A DNA stretch of 64,000 nt from NCBI GenBank assembly GCA_010279815.1, contig QEOQ01000253.1:1121978-1185977 (forward strand). The letters are read 5' to 3'. Position numbers and translations under genes: made by a program. Positions 1-10,900 of this stretch are shown in pieces; position 1 is the first letter of the stretch, and every line of letters begins with the position of its first letter. The notes below the pieces were generated by a model. The model was not told the origin of the DNA, did no database searches, and worked only from the letters and a program-made list of their open reading frames with translations. Origin of the DNA: Brachionus plicatilis (taxonomy: Eukaryota > Rotifera > Eurotatoria > Ploima > Brachionidae).

Positions 1-348
1 AAGAAGTATTTTACGAAAAATTAAGTAAATTTTCAGGATTTTGAGATGATTTTGGTAAAATTTGGTAAAATTAAAAACGGCCAATTCAAAATTCAAAATT
101 TTTTGAAAAAATGTCTTTTTTCCGAAAATCGAAAATTTAAGAAAGCTTTTTTTATAACAATTTAAAAATATCTATTTTTTGACCAATTTATGAAAAAAAA
201 ACTGTCTAAAATTTTCGATTTTCGGAAAAAAAAGACATTTTTTCAAAAAATTTTGAATTTTGAATTGGCCGTTTTTAATTTTACCAAATTTTACCAAAAT
301 CATCTCAAAATCCTGAAAATTTAATTAATTTTTCGTAAAATACTTCTT
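1..348. repeat. Fold-back repeat with ~140-bp arms
   Basis: The first ~140 bases reappear as a nearly perfect reverse complement at about 209-348: the left arm opens AAGAAGTATTTTACGAAAAA and the right arm ends with its complement ...TACTTCTT. The loop is only ~65 bp. Both arms carry GGTAAAATTT words. No coding potential. The left limit is set by the window edge, so the element may be longer. It looks like a hairpin MITE or part of a larger inverted-repeat element. Confidence 0.85.
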
Positions 349-458
349 TTTCACTTTTCGGATTTTACGTTAATTTACGTAAAATGTGGTAAAATTTGGT
401 TAATTTACGGTATTTTACGTAATTTTTCGTAAAATACTGTTATCAAATCACCACTGTA
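349..458. repeat. ACGTAAA/GGTAAA-rich repeat tail ending ACCACTGTA
   Basis: This stretch follows the fold-back and is built of overlapping TTTACGTAAAAT, GGTAAAATT and TTCGTAAAATAC words, then ends with ACCACTGTA (450-458). The same words and the CAGTGGT/ACCACTG terminus recur near 10,250, 10,800, 13,620 and 32,441, which suggests one family of DNA-element ends, with this copy's other end left of the window. Confidence 0.5.
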
Positions 459-1019
459 TTTTAAATTAATAAAATATTAATAGAAAGTAAAATAATTTTT
501 GTAAAATTAAGGTTTATATGTAAGATGAGAGAAAATTTCACCAATCAATTTACTTCAATGCGGAGAAACTCATCAATCTCGATGCTGGTCCATTTAAAAT
601 TAATTTTTTTCTATCGAGATACAACCAACCTGACTTGGCTAATTGATAAAATAAATTCGAATTTGCTAGCTTTTTTGATAAAAATTTAATTCAATTTTAG
701 GTCAGTCCGACAAGCACTTAATGATTAATAATATGACGTAAAAAAAGACTAATCAATTACTCTTCTTGTTCTTAAATCCACAATACCAAAAATGTTTAAA
801 GACTTTTTAAAAAAAAAGCTGTTATTTAAATGATCACTATTTTTTTATCGAAATGAAAGTTTTGTGAAGTTCAGTACAAAAGAACAGAACAAAGTGTAAA
901 AAAATTTAACAACTTTTTTTCTAAAAGTTTAAATTAATTCTGTGAACGCAGAATGGTGCAACATTCAAATTTACATCAGCTGTTAAAGTCTGCTAATGAT
1001 GTGCAAAATATCTGCAAAA
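459..1019. other. AT-rich intergenic sequence, nothing recognised
   Basis: No ORF, RNA gene or repeat structure recognised on either strand. Confidence 0.6.
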
Positions 1020-1520
1020 TAGAATATAAAATCAGAATATAAAATCAAAGATCAGAATATAAAATCTAATATTTTTTTTCAAAACTTAACATGTAATTTT
1101 AAGTTTATTTTCATAAATAATTTTTAAATATCCTTTTTTATTGAACTTTAATAGGTTTAAATTTTTTAATTGATTTTAATAAAAAATTTTAAAGAAAAAA
1201 AAATTAAATATTTTAAAAATTATAATTTTTCTTAGTAGAAAAATATATTTATTTTAGTTTGAATGAATATAAAAGTTATTAATTTTAATTTCTTAACTAA
1301 CTTAATCTTAATCGTTTGAATTATTGATTGTTTTTATTAAATAATTTAAAGATAAATGATTTTGATGTTGATTCGATAATGAAACGTTATTAGACATATC
1401 ATGTCAAGTAATTTTTAGTATTAATTTTTTTAAAATTATCAAAATCATTAAATAAATTAAGTTTTAAAATTTTAAATGATCGTTTTGATCTTAAAATTTA
1501 ATCTGAAACTTCAATTTGCC
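1020..1520. repeat. Dispersed repeat, copy A
   Basis: About 500 bp that align in the same orientation with 37386-37918. Shared landmarks in order are an AGATCA...ATATAA start, a TTTCAAGTTTATTTTCATA-like block, TATTGGACTTTAATAGG, GTTTGAATGA, a GACAT...ATGTC block and CGATCGTTTTGATCT. Similarity stops at ACTTCAATTTGCCA in both copies. No coding potential, so this is likely a non-autonomous element or LTR-like fragment. Confidence 0.75.
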
Positions 1521-2158
1521 ATGTAATCAAATGATCCCATAGAATGTGATCAATTGAACCATGTCAGTTTGGTGAACATTTTAATCAGATCAAATAATTG
1601 GTGATCATTATTTCAAGAACTAGATAATATTTTGATCATCAAAGAAAAAGTCTCTAAAATATTTTGAAAATTTTTTTCTAATTTATAATTCAAAAAAAAT
1701 TCGTAATTAAATACATCTAACAACTAAAAAGCATTTTTGATTAATTTTCAGCTTAAGCTAATAATTAAAATACTAAAGTAAAACTTGAAATTTTAAAAAT
1801 TTAATGAAATTAAATACATGTAAAGAATTTTTGAAAAATTTTAAACTCTAGCATAAAAATCCAGTACCATGCCCAATTTGTGTATTTATGATGAAAAATG
1901 AAAAAGGTTTAATGGTTCATCAGTCCAGAAGACACCATTATCTTTTTATAAATCTATTGAATACTTTGTCAAGATCAAGATAATTTTTTCCTAATAATAA
2001 AAATTGATCAAATAAATACATTTTAATTTTTGGATCTTAAAATGATTATCACCAATTCGGTGATCAGCGGTTTTTTGATCCAAGTGTTCAACAAACCGAC
2101 ATTATACCATTGATCATATTTTTTTGTGAACATTTGATCACATTATCGACATGAAATC
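1513..2158. mobile_element. Degenerate terminal-inverted-repeat element
   Basis: The segment around 1521-1615 is found again, inverted and diverged, around 2038-2155. Matching blocks include CATG...TGATCAAATG, GTCRGTTTGKTGAACA and AATTGGTGAT. The ~420-bp centre holds a C2H2-finger coding fragment. The left end abuts the point where the dispersed repeat copies stop matching, consistent with insertion next to or into that repeat. Family unknown. Confidence 0.5.
1861..1941 (+). pseudogene. C2H2 zinc-finger coding fragment
   Basis: The frame starting at 1861 reads PVPCPICVFMMKN... and contains C-x2-C, twelve residues, then H, five residues, H, which is the classical C2H2 spacing. Single fingers of this kind with a CPIC start are common at the N-terminus of some LINE proteins and in DNA transposases. 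No larger ORF surrounds it and no intact gene is visible. It is most simply a relic inside the surrounding inverted-repeat element. Confidence 0.4.
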
Positions 2159-2752
2159 GTAAAGAGAAAATGCCTAATGAAAAATTCAAATGTTTAGTTT
2201 TTAATTAAAAGTTTCTGCGGCATAGTGTTTTTCAACCAGGTCACTTGAACATATTAATCAAAATAATTTAAGAGTCGAGACCCTATACGACAAACAAATG
2301 ACCTTTTTGGCAATTACTTGAAACCAAAAATACATTGTTCACTAAATTATAATTAAAACATGAACTCTGATTGAAATTAAATTGAGAAAAAACATGCAAA
2401 TTTTAACTTAAATTTTCCAATGACACATTTAAAGCAATCATTGGACAAATGAATGGGACAGTTTAGGATCAGAAATTTGAAAATATAAAAAGATTGACAT
2501 AGATTCGAACATCATAAGCATGATATGTGCATCTCATAATTCTCATTTATCTTCGAGAGCGCGGACGACACGGTTGACAAATTTCTAAAAATGAAGCAAT
2601 TTTCATAATGTTTTTTATCTTTTTTTAAATAAATTTTTTCGAATAAAATCTTTTTTTTCTCTTGGGTATTTTACATTTAAAGAATAAAAAGCTACTCAAA
2701 AATCGAATATTTTCATATTCATAAATTTTCATCATTCTAACCACAGGTAAAA
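2159..2752 (+). other. Region upstream of the Hsp70 gene
   Basis: AT-rich, with a short more complex patch at 2520-2580 (CGAGAGCGCGGACGAC). A pyrimidine/ACAG acceptor-like sequence lies just before the start codon (CTAACCACAG|GTAAAAATG), so a 5' UTR intron or a spliced-leader acceptor is possible. No clear array of inverted GAA/TTC heat-shock elements was recognised by eye. Confidence 0.35.
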
Positions 2753-4773
2753 ATGAGTAAAACTTTAGCATCACACCGATCGAGTGCAACAGCAATCGGA
2801 ATTGATTTGGGAACAACATATTCCTGTGTTGGCGTGTTTTTTAATGGCAAAGTAGAGATAATAGCCAATGACCAAGGCAATAGGACCACGCCGAGCTACA
2901 TTGCTTTCACAGAAAATGAGCGCCTGATTGGTGACGGTGCCAAGAACCAAGTTGCATCAAATCCACAAAATACCATTTTTGACGCAAAGAGACTTATTGG
3001 ACGCCGCTATGACGACCCCATGGTTCTTGAGGACAAAAAATTTTGGCCATTTAAAATCGTCAATGACAAAGGTAAGCCGAAGATCGAAGTTTTGTACAGA
3101 GGACAGAGCAAGATTTTCACACCGGAGGAAATCAGTGCTATGATATTGTCAAAAATGAAGGAAACAGCCGAGAATTTTCTTGGAAAAAAAGTGATTATTT
3201 TTTAAAAGTTTTTATTAAATAAAAAAATTAAATTTTTATCTTCAAAAAAAAATAAAAAGATTTTAGATGCTGTAATAACAGTTCCCGCTTATTTTAACGA
3301 TTCACAAAGACAAGCGACCAAAGATGCAGGTCTCATAGCTGGTCTAAATGTTCTGCGTATAATAAATGAACCCACGGCAGCTGCTTTGGCCTACGGCCTA
3401 GATAAAAATTTAAAAAGTGACAGCAATGTCTTGATATTTGACTTGGGTGGTGGAACTTTTGATGTTTCCATATTGAATATAGACGAAGGCCAATTGTTTC
3501 AGGTAAAAGCAACTGCAGGAGATACTCATTTAGGTGGAGAGGATTTCGATAGTCGAATGGTGGAATACTTTGTGGAGGAATTTAGGAAAAAGTACAAAAA
3601 AGACATAACCAGAAATCAAAGAGCCATAAGGCGACTGAGAACAGCGTGTGAGCGAGCCAAACGGGCATTGTCTACAGCAACCGAGGCCAACATAGAAATA
3701 GACTCTCTTCATGATGGCCTGGACTTTTATTCAAAAATTTCACGAGCTAGATTTGAGGAATTGTGCGCTGATCTGTTCAAATCTACACTAAGACCTGTAG
3801 AAAAGGCGCTTAGAGATGCTAAATTGGATAGAAGTCAAATCGATGAAGTGGTGCTTGTTGGTGGTTCAACTCGTATTCCAAAAATTCAAAAGTTTTTAGA
3901 AGAATACTTTGGTGGAAAAGAGCTAAACAAAACAATTAATCCAGATGAAGCTGTTGCCTATGGCGCAGCAATTCAAGCTGCTATTTTGTCTGGAGACCAA
4001 AGCGAAATAATCAAAGATGTCTTGTTGGTAGATGTGATTCCACTTTCTCTCGGTTTAGAAACTGTCGGTGGAGTCATGAACAAATTGATTGAGAGAAATT
4101 CTCGTATACCTTGCACGGTCACCCAGGACTTCACAACTTACGAGGATAATCAGCCAGGAGTTACAGTTCAAGTGTATGAAGGAGAAAGATCAATGACCAA
4201 AGATAACAACTTACTGGGAAAATTTGAATTAATGGGACTACCACCAGGTAATTAATTGCCTAAATCATAAAAATGTATTTTCTAGATTAAATTTTAGCTC
4301 CCAGAGGCATTCCGAGAGTCCAAGTAACTTTTAATGTGGATGCCAATGGTATTTTGAGTGTGACTGCCCGAGAAGAAAGCACAGGAAAAAGCAAGAATAT
4401 TAAAATTAAAAACGAAAAAGGAAGATTGAGTAAATTTGAAATTGAGAAAATGATCCAGGAAGCCGAAAGGTACAAGGAAGAAGATGAGAAATTAAAACGT
4501 CGAGTTAGTTCCAGGAATTCTCTGGAAAGCTATTTGTTCAGCGCTAGATCAGCTTTTAGAGAATACAGTAGCAAACTAGCAGATAATGATCGTTTGCTTT
4601 TAGAAAAATTAATTAAAGAAGATATCGCATGGTTGGAAGAAAATCGTGAACAAGATGCTGAAGTTTATGAAGAAAAGTTCAAATATTTGCAGAATGCAAT
4701 TATGCCGATAATGTCCAAAATTCACAAAAAAAATTCCGAACAAGATGGTCTAAAAATTGAAGAATTAAATTAG
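2753..4773 (+). CDS. Hsp70 chaperone, cytosolic type, lacking EEVD
   Basis: ATP-dependent protein-folding chaperone of the Hsp70 family. Three exons, 2753-3190, 3260-4247 and 4298-4773, join in frame to about 633 residues. All three family signatures are present: [13 protein letters not shown] near the N-terminus, [14 protein letters not shown] in the second exon and [11 protein letters not shown] further on; [15 protein letters not shown] spans the second splice junction as in typical Hsp70s. An ~11-residue N-terminal extension ([11 protein letters not shown]) precedes the usual start. There is no signal or transit peptide and no KDEL-type end, so a cytosolic or nuclear protein is expected. 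The C-terminus is short, lacks the GGMP-rich linker and ends KIEELN where cytosolic members end IEEVD. Intron 1 uses the AAAAAG acceptor at 3259, because the nearer TTTTAG would break the frame. Confidence 0.95.
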
Positions 4774-6574
4774 CATTTTTTTTTTGGTAAAACTTTGACA
4801 AATTAATTAAAAATTTGTTTGATTTAAATTTGTCTGTTGCAAATTTAAATTATATTATATATTTTTTTTGTGTGGAATGTTTCTTTATTTTAATCATTAG
4901 CATCTTAAATATAAAATTAATCAAATATTTTTTTTTTATTTAAAAAAATATTAAAAAAATTAAAGAATAAAGGAAGAAAAAAAATCACGGAATTTCACTT
5001 CGAATCGCTATTGTGAAAATAAAAATTAAAAGACTGAAAAACAAGAATGCAGAATTTCAATTTTGAGAACTTTTTTAAATAAATTTTCTTTTTTTTAATG
5101 TTTAATGTTTATGGTGTAATTTTTACAACTACAAAATTCATTCAACTTTTAAAAGATTAGCAAATTGATATTTAAAAAACAAATTTAAATTTAATTATAG
5201 TGGTTTTCATAACTTTCGAAAAAAAAGATTAGAATCCTTTAAGAAAAGATTTTGAAAAAAAAATTTGCTCGTTAACTAAGTATTTAAAATTTAAATAGAT
5301 ATTTGAATTTTACACTTGAAATTTATAAAAATCGAGTGTCCCAAAAAAATTAGGAAAAAACAACAGGATCAGTTTTATAATCTTTTTGACGATAAAATAA
5401 GAGATATAATTGATGATTTACATCGTAATTTTAACAGCTGTTAAATATTTGATGAGTTCTAGTTAAAATCAGAGGGTAAGTTTTTAAAAATAAAAAATGT
5501 AAACGATCATTATGGATTTAAAAACGCTTAAATATTGAAAATTTTGTAAGCGAAAAATTAATTCTAACAATATGAAACCTCGATTATCTTTCCTTGATGA
5601 TCTTTATCAGGATTCTAATGATAAATATGAGTCAGAATCAGCTGACCGAATGCTAAGATTCGGAATTTTTTACGGCTTTTTTTTACGAATCATTGAAAAT
5701 TTTAATCAATTTGAACAAGAATAAAATTTTGTGTTGATTTTGTCCTATTTTTTGAATATTGTCTAAATATTTCTACTTTAAGTTCTTAATTTTAAAAGAA
5801 ATTTTTTTTGGAAAGTGTCTTGATACCTTTTACATAATACATAAAAAAATCAAGTAGTTTAAAAATCTTATGAGCTTATTATTTTAAATTTGTTAAAATC
5901 AAATTTTTAAATCAATTTTATATATGCTGTCATTTTTTTTTATAATAATGTATGGTATGTGTGTTTTATTTTTATATTTTTTAAATTTTGATCATTAACC
6001 CCCTCATTAGACTAAAAAACTCTTACGATTAAAAAACTTTATAAATATTGTTAATTTATCGGAATTTAAAATCATCTTTTATTTAATGTAATAGCAAATT
6101 AATTTATTTTTAACTAGACTATAAATAGGAGTAAAATTATTTTGTTAAATAAATTTACTAAATGATTATTATCAGTTTGTATTTGAAGTAGACCTATTTG
6201 TAATAATTTTATCCTTTTGATCCCAGAAAAAAATAGATTTTAAAGACTTTTTAAATTATTAATAAGTCTTAGTTAGAGTAATTGTGATTGTTTATTGATT
6301 TAAAAAATTAATTTTCTATTTTTTTTAACAGTATTAGAGAATTTATTGTTACCTTGTTTCTCATTATATTTTTTATTATGGAAAACTTTTGCCCAATTGG
6401 GACTGAAATGGTCAAAATCTCAATAAATTTTTTTTTTAATTTTTATTTAAAAAATATAAATGATTAATTATTCTAAGCAATTTTTAAAACATATTCAACA
6501 TTATTTAATTAAAGATAAGAACCAAATGGAATTTATATAACTAAGCATTTAATATTATTTTTTTCAAAATTTCT
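4774..6574. other. Intergenic, AT-rich
   Basis: The 3' flank of Hsp70 has A/T runs and possible AATAAA signals (about 4963). Apart from a 50-codon ORF at 5572 nothing is recognisable. Confidence 0.6.
5572..5724 (+). other. Small ORF, 50 codons
   Basis: An open frame begins MKPRLSFLDDLYQDSND and ends NQFEQE-stop, with AATAAA overlapping the stop codon. It is acidic at the N-terminal half and has a hydrophobic patch (FGIFYGFFLRII). It sits in an otherwise featureless AT-rich gap, where ORFs with this residue mix are uncommon. No family is recognised. It could be a short gene, a terminal exon of a missed gene, or chance. Confidence 0.2.
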
Positions 6575-7307
6575 CTATGATTCTTGGTTGACTTTCGAAA
6601 ACTTGGAATTTTTAAATCGATTTCTAAGCGAGACGTATTGTCTTCTTAAAAATATTGAATAAAACAAAACTGTAAACAAAGCAAGCACAAAAATAACTAA
6701 TGATATATAAAACAAGGACTGCCATGTTACCAAATCATAAATACAAGGAGTAGGACACTTCAAGCTGGGATACGATTCGAAAGGTATTGCATTTGAAGGC
6801 TCGCGTTTTTTGGTCCAAACTTTCAATCTTTCGTACAAATAAAGCGCAGTTTTGTTCAATGTTTCAAAGCTGAGTTTCCCTAAGATTGCCGGATCATTGT
6901 ATTGATTTAAAGTATTCATAAAAACTCTCTCAAATAGCATTGGATCTGCTTTTTCCTAGAAAAAAAAATGAAAATTATCGTGATAAAAATGATATTTAAG
7001 AAAAAATACATATCGAGTGTTCCAAAGACCGGCGTAGACCGATACTTTGGCAAAATTAAAAACACTCTTGACCATTCTATAGTTGTAAAATTCCGCATAG
7101 GCCTGAATGCATTTTGATTTTTCACTCAATGGCACCGAATTGCAATCTTCACTTTAAATTTTAACTTTTTACTTGGTAATACTTGTTAACTAAATGGCTA
7201 ACTTACACGCATGGCGGATCGTCTTCGCTTACATATTCTGATAATACAATTTGACTTGAAATCAAAACAAAAAGTTGGACTATCAACGCAATTACTTTTC
7301 TTTTCAT
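6575..7307 (-). CDS. Small type I membrane protein, unknown family
   Basis: Three exons on the minus strand, 7307-7207, 7151-7010 and 6955-6575, join in frame to about 207 residues. The N-terminus MKRKVIALIVQLFVLISSQ is a convincing signal peptide. The lumenal part has a cysteine cluster (PPCVEDCN, then KSKC) and a second pair, KCPTPC, just before a single membrane helix (LFYISLVIFVLALFTVLF), followed by a basic tail of about 27 residues. This is a type I topology with lumenal disulfides likely. I do not recognise the family. The start codon faces that of the TBC1D19 gene about 300 bp away, so the two may share a promoter. Confidence 0.75.
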
Positions 7308-7611
7308 TTTATTCTATTATCGTTTTAGTTTGATGCTAAAATGATAAATTTTTTTTATTACTTTTTTTTTAGATCTTTTGTAAATAAAAAATTTTAATTT
7401 TTTAGCTTATTTCTGTATTTAATTAAACTGAAAAAAAGTGAGCTTAAATTCGAATTTGTTTTGATATGAGTACGCCGTAAATCAAGTCCTAGCAAAATCT
7501 TTTTATTTCCATGGATATTTGAATTCAATTTTGAATAAGTCGCATTTCCTTTTATTTAAATTGAACTAAGTAAAAAAAAAAAAGGACCAAGGATCCAAGT
7601 ATAATTCAGGA
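7308..7611. promoter_or_regulatory. Probable bidirectional promoter
   Basis: 304 bp separate two divergent start codons. The sequence is AT-rich with A/T tracts. No TATA box or named factor site can be assigned with confidence; the call rests on the head-to-head arrangement. Confidence 0.4.
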
Positions 7612-9741
7612 ATGGATATAAGTCAGTCAGTTTTTAATACTCAAGCATACTACGAATTTTTGAAAAATGTGCAGGTAATTTTTTCAAATTTTGAAATAAA
7701 TCTCTATTTTGGTGTTCCTAGGAATTGGCCAGTAATTCTCCAAACATATCTTTGATAAATATGAACGAAGTATTAATGGAAAAAATAAAAAATTCTAGTA
7801 TTTCTAATTAAGTTTGCTTAAAATAATTTTTTTACTTATTTTTCTTACAGCTTCTTCTAGAAAAATAACAAATTTGATTTACACAAATCTTGAATTTAAC
7901 TCTAATATTGAGAAGAACGATTTTTCCGGCAGTTATTTGACAAAAGCTCAGGTTTTGAAATTTTTTTTAATAATTTTTTTTTCAATATTTTGGAAAAAAA
8001 AAATTTAATTTTGAATGAAAAAATTTAAATAATAAACCTTAATAGACTCAGTGGGAAAAGAAACTTATAAAAAACTTTAATTTGATCTGTACTGAATTAA
8101 ATATGCCTTTGGCAAAAAAAGTAAACGAAAAGTGTCAATTATTAAACTTCAAATAATTCTGGTATTTTAGCGAAGCATTGTAGAGGGTCAAGAATTGAAG
8201 CGAATTTGGAATGAATTGGGGACTAATGTGTCTGGTATTGAAATGCATAATTTTGTGATAATTTAACATATAAAATTTTTTTCAAGACATGAAAAAATTT
8301 CGACCAATTTTTTCAACCTCAGAACTTTTAGGTATTTAAAGATAAATATTTTAGAAAAATATATTTTATTTATTTTATTTTTTTCAGAACAAATTCTATC
8401 GCTTAAATGTAACAATTTAAGCGACTTGGCTGTAAATTCAATGACTGGTTTAATCAATGTTCCTATTAGCATAAAGAGTTTAAAAGATTTGGTAAGATTC
8501 AACAATTGGTAATTATTTTTAATTTTTTTTACCCAGAAAAAGCAATACGAAAGAATGTCTCTTGATTTCTTTCAGAGTGGTCTAGATGAAAATTTGAATA
8601 GTGTAATAGAACAAGAGAAGCATAAAAACGGAGTAAAAGGTTTAAATAGAGTAAAAAAATGTAGGAAAAAAAATTATATTTGATTTCAAGTTGTTGAAAT
8701 AAACGATGTAATTTTGTCAAAAGAATTTTCAAAAACTGGTTGTACTAGAAGTCTTCGCTCCAAATTATGGTCCCAAATTTTAAATGTCAATGTCGGAAAT
8801 TTAGTAATTTTATTTCTTTTTAAATAAAAAAATATTGTTTAAATTAATTTTAACAAGGATATTATATACTACAATTATCTAAAACAGTGTGTTTTTGAGT
8901 ATGATTTTTTAATTGATTCAATTTATTATAAAGTAAAATTAATGATAAAAAAATATTTTAAATTTATAATTTTTTTAAATTTTTTTTTAAAAGGACGTTA
9001 AAATGAAAGCTGTAAATGATGATCAATTGTTTGTATTCGAAGATCTGCTTTATCAAGTGTTGCTTATGTTCGCCAGAGATACACATGTCCTCAAGTGTTA
9101 TGAGGAAAAATCCATTCAACCTCCAAAAGGATTTATAAAGCTTAAAAACTCAACTGATTTAAAACATCATCCAGTTATCTATCCTCCAAATGGTTTTATT
9201 CCATTTGACGGATTTTCGATGCTAGTGGCACCTATCTGCTACGTGTTTGCTGACCCAGTGCTTTTATACTTCATTTTCCGAAAATTTTTTGTCAATCATT
9301 TTTACAAGTTGAGCATTATATCTAGCGATCCACAGTCAATAGTTGGTCTGTGTGCACTATTCGAAAATGTTCTTCAATCCAAGGACCCAAAGTTGTTTAT
9401 TCAATTAAGAAAAATGGATATTCAGCCGATTAAAATTGCTTTCAAATGGATAATAAGGGCTTTTTCTGGTTACTTGCAATCGTCTCAACTGCTGGAGCTT
9501 TGGGATAGAATGTTGGCCTTTAATTCATTAGAGATCCTACCTAGTGAGTACAATTTTTTAGATAATTTGATAAAATTAAAATAATTAAACCAATTTAATT
9601 TATAAAGTCTTCGCTGCAGGAATTTTCTTATACAGAAGACAAAGTCTTATGTCAGTTCCTAATAAACTCCATGTTGAATCAATTTTGGATGATTTAAAAT
9701 CAGTCAGAGTTGTTGCTATTCTTCAATTGGTTTTTGCATAG
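7612..9741 (+). CDS. TBC1D19: TBC1D19-like Rab GTPase-activating protein
   Basis: TBC-domain proteins accelerate GTP hydrolysis by Rab GTPases and so regulate vesicle traffic. Twelve exons join in frame to about 500 residues (vertebrate TBC1D19 is ~526): 7612-7674, 7722-7797, 7851-7951, 8046-8120, 8171-8234, 8287-8331, 8388-8491, 8537-8639, 8691-8803, 8858-8932, 8994-9543, 9608-9741. Family-specific matches are KAQTQWEKKLIKN, ICTELNMPLA, IWNELGT, FVFEDLLYQVLL, YPPNGFIPFDGFSM, the FKWIIRAFSGYL block and LWDRMLAFNSLEIL. The C-terminus, ending ...ILQLVFA, matches the end of the family. Like vertebrate TBC1D19 it does not show the textbook IxxDxxR arginine-finger motif at the expected place (the region reads CTRSLRSKLW), so catalytic activity is uncertain. 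Introns are 46-95 bp. Confidence 0.93.
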
Positions 9742-10233
9742 TCTAACTTTTTAAATATGAATATAAACTTTTAAAAGTTTTAAAGTTTAGAATGTCTAAT
9801 TTTTTAAATTTGATTTTTTTTAAAATTTGTTTTGAAGAATAAAATGGTTGTTCAAATATTTAAAAAAAAATTTGATGGCTCAGAAAAAGTAAAATTTTGG
9901 TCAGACTTGAAAAGTGTATTTATTTTTCTAGAAATTTAATCTAAAACACTAATAATCATTTTTTTTTTGATCGTCTTTATTAAAATTTGATTAACGTAAC
10001 TTTATGGGAAAATAAAAGATTAAAGCCACAATTTTTTTCTTTAAATTTGAAAAAATATATAGTTATAATACAAATAGACAGTTGTTAAATTAAGCTTCAA
10101 ACATGAAATTTTTTTCAAGCATTATCTTTTTTCACCAGAATACTAAAAATAAAAGTTTATTGTAAAATAAATATTTTAAAAATAATCATTGAATTTTTTT
10201 TAATTTAAAATCTGAAAATTTGAAAATTAACAT
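9742..10233. other. Intergenic, AT-rich
   Basis: Follows the TBC1D19 stop; nothing recognised beyond A/T runs. Confidence 0.6.
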
Positions 10234-10900
10234 ACAGTACTGATTTGTTCCAGTGGTTTTACCAAAATTTACGCGAATTTACCAAAATTGTAGTAAATTT
10301 ACGGGAATTCCGGTAATTTTACGTAAAATCGCAAAAGGGAAAAACAGTAAATTTACCGGAATTCCCGTAAATTTACCAGAATTTAACGGATTTTACGTAA
10401 AAATTCGTAAAAACCAAAAGGGCCAAAAAAATCCAAATTTTTGCAATTTTTTCGCTTTTTTTTATTTTTTTTTCAAAATTAATAAAAAATTTTAAATAAA
10501 AAAAAAATTTTATCTTTTACGCAAATTTTCGTAAATTTTTATTGATTTTAGTGAAAAATAGTAAAAAAAAGTTAATATTCTAAAAAGCCAAAAACTTTAA
10601 TTTAAATTTCAACCTTTTTAAGTAAATATATCATCATAAATCATCTGAAAAATGTTGAAATTTAAATTAAAGTTTTTGGCTTTTTAAAATATTAACTTTG
10701 ATAAATTAGGTAATTGAAATTGAAATTGAGAAAAATGGCGACTGGTAAAATCACTAAAATATATGTATCTAATAATTTCAATACAGTACTGATTTGTTCC
10801 AGTGGTTTTACCAAAATTTTAGTAAATTTACTGGAATTCCCGTAAATTTACTAAAATTTTGGTAAATTCGTGTAAATTTTGGTAAAACCATTTATTTTGA
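10234..10900. repeat. Hairpin repeat block with a 37-bp direct repeat
   Basis: The identical sequence ACAGTACTGATTTGTTCCAG followed by TGGTTTTACCAAAATTT occurs at 10234 and 10783. After each copy comes a self-complementary array of TTTACCAAAATTT, GTAAATTTACGG and GGAATTCC words. The second copy (about 10801-10893) is a clean hairpin from TGGTTTTACCAAAATTT to AAATTTTGGTAAAACCA. Between them 10574-10692 is another hairpin: AAAAGCCAAAAACTTTAATT pairs with AATTAAAGTTTTTGGCTTTT. Likely nested or tandem MITEs with CAGTGGT-type ends. Confidence 0.75.

Noticed and set aside
2625..2819. 64-codon minus-strand ORF at the Hsp70 start
   Set aside because: Antisense and rich in Phe/Lys/Arg from AT-rich DNA; no support.
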